Source of the DNA: JBMNCR01 sp049366695
Lineage (GTDB): Bacteria; Bacillota; Clostridia; Eubacteriales; Alkalibacteraceae
DNA length: 64,000 nucleotides
Direction of reading: 5' to 3'
Assembly: GCA_049366695.1 (NCBI GenBank)
Contig: JBMNCR010000064.1
Span: 116,923-180,922, forward strand
Every line of letters begins with the position of its first letter. The stretch's first letter is position 1. Made by a program: the position numbers and the translations under genes. Shown here piece after piece: positions 8,380 to 17,754 of this stretch. The notes below the pieces were generated by a model. That model ran no database searches and had not been told where the DNA came from. It worked only from the letters and a program-made list of their open reading frames with translations.

Positions 8380-8427
8380 ACAATGGCTAACTGGAAAAAA
8401 TTAAACTTCCCTAGCAAAAGATAAACG

Positions 8428-8452
8428 AAGCAGCAGGTTATACCTGCTGCTT
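8428..8452. terminator. Bidirectional hairpin terminator
   Basis: A perfect 11-bp stem AAGCAGCAGGT/ACCTGCTGCTT with a three-base loop lies between the convergent genes ending at 8379 (plus) and 8465 (minus). The T tracts are short on both sides. Confidence 0.6.
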
Positions 8453-8464
8453 TCATAAGTAATT

Positions 8465-9760
8465 TTATATATTAAAATCTTTATTAATTTTTTCGTGTTT
8501 AAATGTCTTGGTTTGATTTTGGTAATCCGAAACTATATGACCGTTTCCTTTCATCTTATATTTGTATATAAGCAATCCATCAAGACCAACGGGTCCTCTT
8601 GCATGTATTTTATTAGTACTAATTCCCACTTCTGCACCAAAACCATATCTAAATCCATCACTAAACCTTGTAGAACAATTCCAAAATACATTTCCTGAAT
8701 CTACTAAATTCATAAATTCTTCCACATTTTCTTTAATATTAGTAATAATAGCATCTGTATGTCCAGAGCCATATGTATTAATGTGATTTATAGCTTCATT
8801 CAGATCATCTACAATTTTTATGGATAACTTATAATCAAGATATTCGCTTTTCCAATCTTCTTCAGTAGCCGCGCCTACATCTATGATTTCTTTAACTTTT
8901 TTACAACCAACTAATTCTACATTTTTTTTATCCATATCTTTTTTAAGAAGAGGTAAAAACTGCGGAGCAATATTTTGGTGTACTAATAATGTTTCAGTTG
9001 CATTACATACAGCCACATACTGAGTTTTCGAATCTACTACGATATCCACTGCCGTTTGCATTTCTATATCTTCATCTACAAAACAATGACATATTCCATC
9101 TGCATGACCAAGCACAGGTATATTAGAATTTTCCATTATATATTTTACAAACTCATTTGATCCTCTAGGAATAATCAAATCTATAAATTCATCTAATTTT
9201 AACATTTCCTTTACATCATCTCGAGTTTCCAATAATTGAATCCATCCACTTGGTATTCCAACTCTTTCACAAGCATCTCTAATGACGTCCGTAAGTATTT
9301 TATTTGTATTTCGAGCTTCATTACCACCTTTTAATAGTACTGCATTACCACTTTTTAAACACAAAGTAGAAATTTGAACTAAAGCATCAGGTCTCGATTC
9401 AAAAATAACTCCTATAACTCCTATAGGACAACTCACTTTATACAGTTCTAAATCTTCATCCAATTTTGTTGTAGATAATGTTTCACCCACTGGATCAGTA
9501 AGTTTAATTAAGCTTTCGATACCATCAATTACCTCTAATATCTTTCCCTCATCAAATTTTAATCTTTTCAAAAGAGGACTAGGTAGATTTTCTTTCTCGC
9601 TTCTTTCTAAATCAGCCTTATTAGCATTGACTATATCCTGCATTCTATTGTTTAATTCTACACCAATTTCCGCTAAAGCTTTATTTTTAAGACTTGTAGA
9701 AGATGCAGCCAAACCAATCGAAGCTTCTTTTGCTTGCTTTGCTTCTTCATTAATATTCAT
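8465..9760 (-). CDS. proA: Glutamate-5-semialdehyde dehydrogenase (gamma-glutamyl phosphate reductase)
   Basis: This 431-residue cytoplasmic enzyme reduces gamma-glutamyl phosphate to glutamate semialdehyde with NADPH, the second step of proline synthesis. Supporting motifs are CPIGVIGVIFESRPDALVQI (cofactor region), KGGNEARNTN, the catalytic cysteine in YVAVCNATETLLVH, and the C-terminal RGPVGLDGLLIYKYK. The length is normal for the family. No proB (glutamate kinase) is adjacent, which is less usual, so the kinase must be elsewhere. The start ATG at 9760 is followed directly by the conserved alpha-helical N-terminus. Confidence 0.96.
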   Translation of the reverse strand: MNINEEAKQAKEASIGLAASSTSLKNKALAEIGVELNNRMQDIVNANKADLERSEKENLPSPLLKRLKFDEGKILEVIDGIESLIKLTDPVGETLSTTKLDEDLELYKVSCPIGVIGVIFESRPDALVQISTLCLKSGNAVLLKGGNEARNTNKILTDVIRDACERVGIPSGWIQLLETRDDVKEMLKLDEFIDLIIPRGSNEFVKYIMENSNIPVLGHADGICHCFVDEDIEMQTAVDIVVDSKTQYVAVCNATETLLVHQNIAPQFLPLLKKDMDKKNVELVGCKKVKEIIDVGAATEEDWKSEYLDYKLSIKIVDDLNEAINHINTYGSGHTDAIITNIKENVEEFMNLVDSGNVFWNCSTRFSDGFRYGFGAEVGISTNKIHARGPVGLDGLLIYKYKMKGNGHIVSDYQNQTKTFKHEKINKDFNI

Positions 9761-10430
9761 CCATCATTCACCTACTTTATCAACCAATTTTTAATAATAA
9801 TGATACTATACTGCGTGTATTTATGCAATATAGTTCTTAAACTGATTACGGTAATCGCAATACCAATTATTTAAAACTAGCTTTTCAATGATACTATTTA
9901 TAAAATAATATCAATTTCGCAATAATTGTAATTAGCTTTTAGCCCTTCCACTAATTCATCTTTCTTAGGGAAGTCTATTAGTAGTTAAGGTAAAGGGATT
10001 CCTTTTGGGGATTAAACCACTGTTAGACCATTTTTGAACCATTAATCATAGAATCTGTATACAATAAAACAACAACAAAATAAACAACTATATAGAACAT
10101 CTAGCGCATTTTTAATGCAATAACAAACATTAGCTTCGCTTTGTTCAAAAGAAAGAAAAGAGAACCGTTAAAAATTATCGGCTGTTTGAGTGTAGCGAGT
10201 TCCGATAATTTAGGTTTTCTTTTTTTTCTTTCCATCGGTATTGGCGCAAGCGTGTTTGAGATTGTATTAAAATATGCGCCCTAACTATACACAATAATTA
10301 ATTAACTTTCCACTTTACTATCATTGAACCATCGCAAAACTATTGTATGCACTCTATTATTTCCTTCATATAAAATTCATTTATTTCACATGCTCGTAAT
10401 AACAGATCCTTCTGCAAACTCATAGCGTTA
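9761..10430. other. Gene-free repeat-bearing intergenic region
   Basis: This region lies between proA and the gerAC-like gene and contains no convincing ORF. It holds a copy of the GGTAAAGGGATTCCTTTTGG module (9969-10022) that recurs near 20403 and 23826, then the MITE-like element at 10104-10279. The mosaic resembles that of the accessory region at 17.5-24.5 kb. Confidence 0.6.
10104..10279. repeat. MITE-like element, copy 1 (176 bp)
   Basis: The ends are inverted repeats: GCGCATTTTTAATGCAAT on the left and ATTGTATTAAAATATGCGC on the right. An internal long hairpin has arms containing ATTATCGG/CCGATAAT around a conserved CTGTTTGAG...GCGAG apex. There is no ORF. The same architecture recurs at 17755, 21178, 24173, 63429 and 63725, with a deleted copy at 63214. 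Confidence 0.75.
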
Positions 10431-11534
10431 TTACTTAGAATCTGTAATATTTCCACTACCCTCTATCTGTACTTTTACCTCTAAGTTTAGTTTTGTTACT
10501 TCCATGATATCCTCTAATTGAACCTTAGGATATTTCCTTTGCATATCAGCTTGAATATTTAAAAGATCAATTCCCTTTTCTTTATATTTATCAAATAGTT
10601 CCATACACTTATTTTTTACAACCTCTGACGCATTTTTTTCAATTTGCTTTCTTATTTTATCATCAAGTAAATCTATTCCCCCTTCTGCTTCCTCAAGAGA
10701 TACAATAGTATTAATCATAATATCTACTTGCACAATATTATTTTTATACGTGACAGTTCTTTTTGTCTTAGTTTTTCCTGTATTTAAAGATACGTATCCA
10801 TTTTCATTTTGAGGATTTACTGCATCAATATATCCAATTTTCATTTCATTGTTTAAAAACTTATAATATACCAATTCTTCTACCGACAATTTATCTATCA
10901 TTTTGTAATCTTCTATAATAGCAACACCTATTACATCAATACGTTCTTCAATGACTTTCTCCACTACCCCAATAATAGGCATCAATGAAATTTTACTCCC
11001 AATTTCTTGTTCATTTAAAAAGTCATTTAATTGAAGTGCCCTTACGTTTGCTACGTTACTTTGAAAAATCATCATATTCTCTAAATACATACCCAAAAAT
11101 TTTTCATCACTAATTTCAATTGAAAGTAGTTTCTCAACATCCCCTTCACAAACAAATAAATATTGTTTTAAACTAGGTTTTTGATTTCTTCTAGGTGAAT
11201 CCATATAATCTTTAAATCCCTGTCTTGCTAATCTTTCTGTATAGATTAAAACCTTGTTCATATCATAAGCTATTGGAAATTTTGCACCATACCCATAAAA
11301 AGCGCCTAATACAGTTTTTCCAGTTCCTGTTAGAATAATTCTTACTTCAGTTCCAAACTCTTCTCCACCCCTATTAGTTGTAAAACTTTCTCCATATAGT
11401 AATAATTCCCCTTTATCATTTATATCAAAAAGTCCTACAGTTCCAAAAAACAACCTATTCATATCTCTATAAGAAAAACAACCACTGGCAAGCAATAGTA
11501 TAGCAACAAGTAGTATAATTATCATTTTCTTCAT
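10431..11534 (-). CDS. Ger(x)C-family spore germination lipoprotein
   Basis: This 367-residue protein has a signal peptide with lipobox LLLASGCFS (Cys19), so it is a lipoprotein on the outer face of the inner spore membrane. The rest shows the GerAC pattern: an N-terminal domain of strands, DSPRRNQKPSLKQYLFVCEG in the middle, and a C-terminal domain with the characteristic NKCMELFDKYKEKGIDLLNI segment. GerAC proteins are the third subunit of germinant receptors. Its ATG overlaps the stop of the GerAA-like gene by four bases. The permease subunit is encoded divergently at 13093 instead of between the two. Confidence 0.92.
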   Translation of the reverse strand: MKKMIIILLVAILLLASGCFSYRDMNRLFFGTVGLFDINDKGELLLYGESFTTNRGGEEFGTEVRIILTGTGKTVLGAFYGYGAKFPIAYDMNKVLIYTERLARQGFKDYMDSPRRNQKPSLKQYLFVCEGDVEKLLSIEISDEKFLGMYLENMMIFQSNVANVRALQLNDFLNEQEIGSKISLMPIIGVVEKVIEERIDVIGVAIIEDYKMIDKLSVEELVYYKFLNNEMKIGYIDAVNPQNENGYVSLNTGKTKTKRTVTYKNNIVQVDIMINTIVSLEEAEGGIDLLDDKIRKQIEKNASEVVKNKCMELFDKYKEKGIDLLNIQADMQRKYPKVQLEDIMEVTKLNLEVKVQIEGSGNITDSK

Positions 11535-12943
11535 TTTTTTTCTTCCTTTATGAGGATATTGTAAGAAATTTCACTCAAATCACCTCTAAATATAACATCT
11601 TTATATTTAAAACTAGTTAACGTACCTAGTGGATATAGATATGGATAACCACATGTAGTTAAATTAGAAAGGTGCGAAACAAAAACTACAAATCCCATAA
11701 AATAACCAGGCAATCCCAAAAATGATGCAAATAGTATCAAAATCGTATTCCATATAAATATAGATATATATAATTTTGGAATCAAATAAGAAGAAATTGA
11801 AGCAATAGCAACCACTACAACAGTTACCTGAGATGCAAAACCTGAGCTTACTGCTGCATCACCAAGTATTAGCGCTCCAACAATACTTAATGTGGGACCA
11901 ATAGGTTGTGGCAATCTAAACCCTGCCTCTCTTATAATTTGAAAAAATATCATCATATACAATAATTCTATTACAGTTGGAACAGGAACTCCAGCACGAA
12001 ATATTGCCATTCTATATAAAAAAATAGCAGGCATCAATTTAAAATGATAAGTAACAATTGCCAAATAAAATCCCGGAAGCAATGTTGACAGCAAAAAAGC
12101 TGCCCATCTCAAACCTCTACCAGTATTAGCTATAAATTTATTTAATGTATAATCATCAGTAGTTTGAAAATTTTCTATAAAAAAATATGGAGCTGTTATG
12201 GCAAATGTAGTCCCATCAAAAATAACAACGACCCTGCCCTCAGATAATTTTGCAACGGCCACATCTGGCTTCTCTGTATACCCTATAGTATCAAATGAAG
12301 TCCCCTTGCATTTTAAAACTTCTTCTAAATTGTTAATATAAAAAATAAAATTCTTATTATTAATCATATTAATCTTTTCTCGGATATAATTTATCAATTT
12401 ACTTGGTGTTGTTCCCTCAATATACAACAATGCTATATCCGTTTGTGATTGGCTTCCTAATTTAAAGTATTCAATCTTAAAATCAGAAGTTCTAATTCTT
12501 CTACGTATAGCTGAAATGTTATCTTGTATATTTTCTGTAAATCCTTCTCTAGAACCTTTAATTACCGTTTCTGAAGGAGGGATATCCACTGATCTTTTGC
12601 TAAATCCTTTTACATCGCAATAAATCGTTTTCTTTAATGAAGAAAAATAAATAATCACATTTGCAGATAAAATATTAGTAATAGCATCTTCCAAAGTATC
12701 TACATCCTCGACTGATGTAGCCTGAATAATTTCTTTTTTTATTTCATCTATTTCTGTAATATTTTTCTGATTATTTAATAGTGGTTTAATAATATATTCA
12801 CTAATATAATTAGAATCACATAAATTATCTACATATACTAAAGTCACCATTTCATTACAACAAATGATGTCACGATACTTAATATCAGAATTATCTTTTA
12901 GTTTAACTTTTATATCCTTAATATCAAATGACATTATAATCAC
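11531..12943 (-). CDS. GerA-type spore germination protein, A subunit
   Basis: This 470-residue protein has a soluble N-terminal half (about 1-250) and four to five membrane helices after it. Diagnostic segments are SKRSVDIPPSETVIKGSREG, FTENIQDNISAIRRRIRT, GRVVVIFDG, RAGVPVPTVIELLYM and IGPTLSIVGALILGDAAVSSG. With the B and C subunits it forms the germinant receptor of the spore inner membrane. It is translationally coupled to the C subunit. TGAATA followed 18 bp later by GATAATA about 30 bp upstream of the start could be a sigma-G promoter, but the match is loose. Confidence 0.95.
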   Translation of the reverse strand: MIIMSFDIKDIKVKLKDNSDIKYRDIICCNEMVTLVYVDNLCDSNYISEYIIKPLLNNQKNITEIDEIKKEIIQATSVEDVDTLEDAITNILSANVIIYFSSLKKTIYCDVKGFSKRSVDIPPSETVIKGSREGFTENIQDNISAIRRRIRTSDFKIEYFKLGSQSQTDIALLYIEGTTPSKLINYIREKINMINNKNFIFYINNLEEVLKCKGTSFDTIGYTEKPDVAVAKLSEGRVVVIFDGTTFAITAPYFFIENFQTTDDYTLNKFIANTGRGLRWAAFLLSTLLPGFYLAIVTYHFKLMPAIFLYRMAIFRAGVPVPTVIELLYMMIFFQIIREAGFRLPQPIGPTLSIVGALILGDAAVSSGFASQVTVVVVAIASISSYLIPKLYISIFIWNTILILFASFLGLPGYFMGFVVFVSHLSNLTTCGYPYLYPLGTLTSFKYKDVIFRGDLSEISYNILIKEEKK

Positions 12944-13092
12944 CTAGTATATTATCTGTAATTTCCACATAAAGTATTCATTATTACATAATCATAGAAA
13001 ATATATATAATAGTTAATTTATATATTAATTCATGTATATTTTTCTATAATTTATGTTCATACTCATAATAAATTTGTATCGAGGTTACTAA

Positions 13093-14196
13093 ATGGATAA
13101 ATTCACTTCAAAACATTTTATTTTTATTATATTAGCAGTTTCTATAGTTGCAATGAAAACTTACCCAAGAACCTTTATGATTCATGGACAAAGAGAAAGT
13201 TGGATTGCTGTAATAGTATCATCTATTATTATCTTTTTCTTTTACATTTATATGATAAGTATATGGAAAAAAAGTGATGGTAAAAGTATATTAGAAATAT
13301 ATCAGAATACACTAGGAAATAAAACAGGCAATTTTTTCATGATATTGTTTCTTTCTAATTTATTTTTTATACTGATAGAATGTTCTTCTGTACAGGCAGA
13401 CTCTATGCATCAAAATATGTTAATTGAAACTCCACAATGGTTTTTTTTATTATTCTTTATTATTCCATCAATATATGTAATAAAAAAAAATCTAGTAGCA
13501 GTAGTTACCATTACTATGATAGGTATCATTTTTATTATGATAGCTGGAATTAATCTAGGATTATTAACAATAAAATACAAACATGCTTCCATGCTTTTTC
13601 CTATATTTCAAGATGGTATTAAATTTGATTTTTTCTTATCTGTTCTAGAAACTCTGGGATTATATGGTTCAGTCTCAATCTCATTTATATATTTAACATA
13701 TATTAATGATAATAAGAAAAATATGATTAAATACGTAATAATTGCACTTATAGTATTGATTCAGATGGAAATAGTATCTATTACTGGAGTGCTTATGACT
13801 TTTACACCTTTTAGAGCAATATCAATGAACTACCCAAAACTTTTACAAACACAATTAGTAAGTTATTTTCAATTTCTAGATTTTGGTGAGCTATATGTTA
13901 TGTTGCAAATATCAGGAGGATGGTTACTAAAATATCTAATTACTTTTTATGGAATTCTTACGATTTTAAAAAATTATAATTTTAGTAAACAAAAACTCAA
14001 TATTCTAACATATATAATAAGCGGAATGGTTTTAGTAGGTTCATATTTCATTTCAGGGAATTCTTTTATTCTTTTTAAAGTATTGTATTATTTTCAATAC
14101 ATCTGTTTAGTGAATTTTATTATAATACCTTTTATCATTTTTACCATCTATAGTATTAAACTAAGATTTAATAAAATTAACATTAAAAGTTCATAA
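13093..14196 (+). CDS. Endospore germination permease, B subunit (GerAB type)
   Basis: The 367-residue product has about ten membrane helices and belongs to the spore-germination branch of the amino acid/polyamine/organocation transporters. Typical features are the start FTSKHFIFIILAVSIVAMKT, then PRTFMIHGQRESWIAV, and a loop with LMTFTPFRAISMNYPKL and LDFGELYVML. It would be the germinant-sensing channel subunit. It is transcribed away from the A/C pair with 149 bp between starts, so the three-subunit receptor is split over a divergent promoter region. No other germination gene is nearby. Confidence 0.92.
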   Translation: MDKFTSKHFIFIILAVSIVAMKTYPRTFMIHGQRESWIAVIVSSIIIFFFYIYMISIWKKSDGKSILEIYQNTLGNKTGNFFMILFLSNLFFILIECSSVQADSMHQNMLIETPQWFFLLFFIIPSIYVIKKNLVAVVTITMIGIIFIMIAGINLGLLTIKYKHASMLFPIFQDGIKFDFFLSVLETLGLYGSVSISFIYLTYINDNKKNMIKYVIIALIVLIQMEIVSITGVLMTFTPFRAISMNYPKLLQTQLVSYFQFLDFGELYVMLQISGGWLLKYLITFYGILTILKNYNFSKQKLNILTYIISGMVLVGSYFISGNSFILFKVLYYFQYICLVNFIIIPFIIFTIYSIKLRFNKINIKSS

Positions 14197-14262
14197 CTCG
14201 TGGATCATTTATTTAAGATAATGATGCATATCTAATTTCCCAAAATAATTTTACTAACAGCC

Positions 14263-15150
14263 TTATCTAAACACACACCCATTCTCTCCATCATAAGTCA
14301 AAATTACCTTGTACAGATCTGGTCTACGATCTCTAAAAATTCCCCATTCAATCCGTTGCTCTTCAATATATTCTAAATCTAATTCTGCTAATAATACAGC
14401 TTCTTCCGTCCTATTAGCTTGAGATATTATCTCACCTATATGATTACAGATAAATGACGATCCATAAAAGTTTATTGAAGAATCTTCAATACTCTCTTTA
14501 CCTATTCGATTAGAAGCCACTACTGGCACCAAATTACATGCTGCATGTCCAATCATGCAACGTTGCCAATGTTCTTTTGAATCTAGGCTCTGATTTTCTG
14601 GTTCAGAACCAATTGCAGTAGGATACAATAAAATCTCTGCTCCCATCAAAACCATACATCTAGCAGCTTCAGGATACCATTGATCCCAACATATTCCTAT
14701 ACCTATTCTTGCATATTTTGTATTCCATACTTTCAATCCTGTGTCTCCTGGATTAAAATAATACTTTTCCTCATATCCAGGACCATCTGGGATATGACTC
14801 TTTCTATATATTCCAAGCACTTCTCCATCTGCATCAATTACTGCAATAGAATTATATAATGCATTGTTTTTTTTCTCATAAAAACTAATAGGAATTACAA
14901 TACTTAATTCTCGAGCTACCTTTTTAAAATGGCAAACAGCTTTATTATTTTCTACACTAGTTGCATATGAATAATACTCTGGTTTTTCTTTCTGACAAAA
15001 ATACAGTGTTTCGAATAATTCTTGGAGCAAAATTATTTGTGCTCCTTTTGCTGCCCCTTGTCTAACTAAGCTATCTGCCTTGTTAATATTTTCTTGAATA
15101 TTAGAAGTACAACTCATCTGAATCGTTGCAACTTTTATTTTACGCACCAA
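14263..15150 (-). CDS. aguB: N-carbamoylputrescine amidohydrolase
   Basis: This 295-residue nitrilase-superfamily enzyme cleaves N-carbamoylputrescine to putrescine, CO2 and ammonia. The Glu-Lys-Cys triad is visible: Glu44 in LLQELFET, Lys117 in IYRKSHIPDGPGYEEKYYF and Cys154 in IGICWDQWYPEAAR. The sequence after the lysine is characteristic of AguB within the superfamily. It lies 16 bp downstream of agmatine deiminase, completing the two-step arginine-derived route to putrescine. Confidence 0.95.
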   Translation of the reverse strand: MVRKIKVATIQMSCTSNIQENINKADSLVRQGAAKGAQIILLQELFETLYFCQKEKPEYYSYATSVENNKAVCHFKKVARELSIVIPISFYEKKNNALYNSIAVIDADGEVLGIYRKSHIPDGPGYEEKYYFNPGDTGLKVWNTKYARIGIGICWDQWYPEAARCMVLMGAEILLYPTAIGSEPENQSLDSKEHWQRCMIGHAACNLVPVVASNRIGKESIEDSSINFYGSSFICNHIGEIISQANRTEEAVLLAELDLEYIEEQRIEWGIFRDRRPDLYKVILTYDGENGCVFR

Positions 15151-15166
15151 GTAATCCTCCTTTAGT

Positions 15167-16204
15167 TTAATGTTTTGTCAAAGGCATTTGCTGGGTAATG
15201 CAGTGAATGTTGCCACCTTCCTTTATTAGTGCCATCCCGTCGATATTCACTATCTCATAATGTGGAAATAAATCATGCAAAATATTTTCTGCTCTTTTAT
15301 CAGTCTCTATGGCGTCTCCTCCAAAAACAGGAAGCAGAATACCCCCATTTACAAAATAAAAATTTAGGTAACTCAGAGTTAGTCTAGTATCTTTATAATA
15401 ACGTATTGGAGGTTGAGGCATTTCAATTATTCTTAGTTTTCTTCCTTTCGCATCTATAGATTTCTGTAATATATCTATACTTTTTAAAGTAATTTGATAA
15501 TTAGGATCTTCTTTGTTGTAACATGTTTGCAACATCACTACTCCTGGTCTGACAAAACAAGCAATATTATCTATATGCCCATTGGTTTCATCTCCAAACA
15601 AACCATTCTTTAGCCAAATGATTTTTGTCACATTTAGATACTCTTTTAATATATCTTCGATTTGATTTTTACTTAAATTAGGATTCCTATTTGGATTCAG
15701 CAGACATTCTTCAGTTGTTAACAGAGTACCTTCACCATCGACATGTATTGATCCCCCTTCTAAAACCATTGGAACATCATAACATGTAATATGAAAATGA
15801 GACAATAACTTAGAAGCCACTTTGGCATCCAAATCATAAGGGATATATTTTTCTCCCCAAGCGTTAAACTCCCAATTGATTCCTGCTATTTTGTTTTGAT
15901 TATTAATAACAAATGTGGGTCCATTATCCCTTATCCATGCATCATTATGAGGAATCTTTATTATCTCTATTGAATCATTACAAAGTATTTCAGCAGGATT
16001 AGTTATATCTTCATTTACAATAATTGTAACAGGTTCAAATTGAGAAATAGCATTTATCACTTGAGCATAACCATTACATACTTCCTTATAATTTTCAGGG
16101 TAAATCAAAGAATCTTTAACTGGCCATTGTATAAAAGTTCTTTCATGATTTTCCCATTCGGCTGGCATTGTATAGTCATAGTGTCTATTCATTAAATTTT
16201 GCAC
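15167..16204 (-). CDS. aguA: Agmatine deiminase
   Basis: This 345-residue enzyme of the guanidino-group-modifying superfamily hydrolyses agmatine to N-carbamoylputrescine and ammonia. Motifs: MPAEWENHERTFIQWP at the N-terminus, NDAWIRDNGPTFV, LEGGSIHVDGEGTLLTTEEC, GDETNGHIDN, and the C-terminal EGGNIHCITQQ with catalytic Cys335. The length is slightly below the usual 360-370 but all motifs are present. It is first in a two-gene operon with aguB. No agmatine/putrescine antiporter or arginine decarboxylase is adjacent. Confidence 0.95.
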   Translation of the reverse strand: MQNLMNRHYDYTMPAEWENHERTFIQWPVKDSLIYPENYKEVCNGYAQVINAISQFEPVTIIVNEDITNPAEILCNDSIEIIKIPHNDAWIRDNGPTFVINNQNKIAGINWEFNAWGEKYIPYDLDAKVASKLLSHFHITCYDVPMVLEGGSIHVDGEGTLLTTEECLLNPNRNPNLSKNQIEDILKEYLNVTKIIWLKNGLFGDETNGHIDNIACFVRPGVVMLQTCYNKEDPNYQITLKSIDILQKSIDAKGRKLRIIEMPQPPIRYYKDTRLTLSYLNFYFVNGGILLPVFGGDAIETDKRAENILHDLFPHYEIVNIDGMALIKEGGNIHCITQQMPLTKH

Positions 16205-16314
16205 TCCATTATTATAATATTTACTTTACTACATCTTTAATCTTATTATGAAACATATGCAATAAATATTCTTCCATTAATCTGATCAACTATCACAGAC
16301 TGTATATAATATTT

Positions 16315-17436
16315 CTACTTTCTACTTTCTACATTATATCCATTTTCTCCGTAAGGAAGCAATTTATTAAGCCATTTCAATTCTAATTTTTTCAATTCAT
16401 CTTTTTTATCAAAGAAACCTTCCTTGGGCTCCTTTAATATTTCTAGAATATCAAATTCAAAAGAATTTTCACCATATTTATTCCAATCATCTTGTAGTTC
16501 TTTATTTCTGTGCATACCTCCCCTCAATTCCATTAATCTACCATTAATTGTTTTTACATTTGGAGTAGCAACAATTAGTACCTTCTTATTACTTATATTT
16601 GTTATTTGATATACTCCTGCCTCAATTTTAGTATCTTTATACTGCTGTTTAAGTTGTTTTTTTCTCTCCATTTTATTTTCCTCAACTATTCTATTATTTT
16701 CTTCACTTATCCAATATTCACTGCAATCATCAAGCCGTTCCATAAAACCATACTCTATCAAGTATCTTCTTATAGTAACAAAATCTTCATATACATCCTT
16801 TAGTATTTTATTCACTTCTTTTTCCGTATATCTTCTTTCAGTCTCAAAACGTTTAATAATTTGCTTTAGAACCACAATCCTATTTTTTTCTTTCATATTA
16901 AAAGTTTTAATACGTCCATTCAAACCTTGTGTGAAATATTTTGCAAGTATTTTATCATAATCATCTTTATATATTTCATATTTATCCTTTAAACTTTTAT
17001 TCCCATTATTCGCTTTGTCTAATCTTAATGAAGTTGTTCCTTTTTCTTTTATTAATTCCATAAGAATTAAAAATATTTTTGCCTGTCTCTCTTTTTCTTT
17101 CAATACAAATCTATGATTTCTAACAGTAGACTTACTGCCTATTCCTAATATCTTTTGAACTTCTTCATCTTTCTTGCCTTCATAAAAAAGTTTTAATAGA
17201 TTATTTTGATGAGAAGATAAGCCAGTAACTTTTTTTTCTAAGCCTATTAAATATTCAAATACACTTCCATGCACTTCTCGTATATGTATTTTCATATATT
17301 TCTCAGCTTCATACATGTTATCATGAACTTTATATATTACACCCTTTTCTATTTTTTCACCACATAATAGACAAATATAAAAATCATCATCTTCTACATA
17401 CCCTTTTTTCATTATATGAATTGGCAAATCATACAT
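16315..17436 (-). CDS. Zinc-ribbon / HTH / DUF2087 / GIY-YIG domain protein
   Basis: I choose ATG 17436 (373 residues) because AGAGGGGA sits at the right distance; an ATG six codons upstream overlaps that site. Domains in order: a C-x2-C...H-x4-H zinc-finger-like start (YICLLCGEKI, then HIREVHG); a LuxR-like HTH at about 85-115 (LSSHQNNLLKLFYEGK, GSKSTVRNH); a DUF2087 module at about 195-245 (VVLKQIIKRF, YTEKEVNKILK, RRYLIEYGFMERL); and a GIY-YIG-like C-terminal domain (GVYQITNISNKK, then LQDDWNKYGENSFEFDILE). It is probably a DNA-binding protein with a degenerate or specialised nuclease module. It is monocistronic and faces the repeat region. Confidence 0.7.
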   Translation of the reverse strand: MYDLPIHIMKKGYVEDDDFYICLLCGEKIEKGVIYKVHDNMYEAEKYMKIHIREVHGSVFEYLIGLEKKVTGLSSHQNNLLKLFYEGKKDEEVQKILGIGSKSTVRNHRFVLKEKERQAKIFLILMELIKEKGTTSLRLDKANNGNKSLKDKYEIYKDDYDKILAKYFTQGLNGRIKTFNMKEKNRIVVLKQIIKRFETERRYTEKEVNKILKDVYEDFVTIRRYLIEYGFMERLDDCSEYWISEENNRIVEENKMERKKQLKQQYKDTKIEAGVYQITNISNKKVLIVATPNVKTINGRLMELRGGMHRNKELQDDWNKYGENSFEFDILEILKEPKEGFFDKKDELKKLELKWLNKLLPYGENGYNVESRK

Positions 17437-17627
17437 CTTATTGTCCCCTCTCATATATAAACACTATCCTTAATTGTTTATTTTTATATAGATATTATAT
17501 TTCTTTATCTATTTATAGTCAATGGTTATGTAATATTAATGCTAAAAAAACACTTACATACAATATGTGTAACCTTTGTTAAGTAGTCGGGTAGTCTGTT
17601 GAGATACGGGGATTCCTTCAGGGGGAA

Positions 17628-17655
17628 TAAGATTCTTCGCTACACTCTGAATGAC
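17628..17655. repeat. Isolated half-end of the GTCAT repeat family
   Basis: The segment AAGATTCTTCGCTACACTCTGAATGAC matches the right end of the repeats at 20486, 20676, 20921 and 23909, but no left end is present. Confidence 0.5.
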
Positions 17656-17754
17656 ATTTGAGATATCGTTTAACTATTCTAACCCATTGTGTAATCATAT
17701 ATTCTGCATACCATAAATCCTTTGATCAAAGCAAATAATTCTATATAACATCTA

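Noticed and set aside
16606..16803. Open frames antisense to the DUF2087 gene
   Set aside because: Low-complexity Phe/Ile/Leu-rich translation opposite a well-supported coding region; a shadow of A+T-rich codon use.
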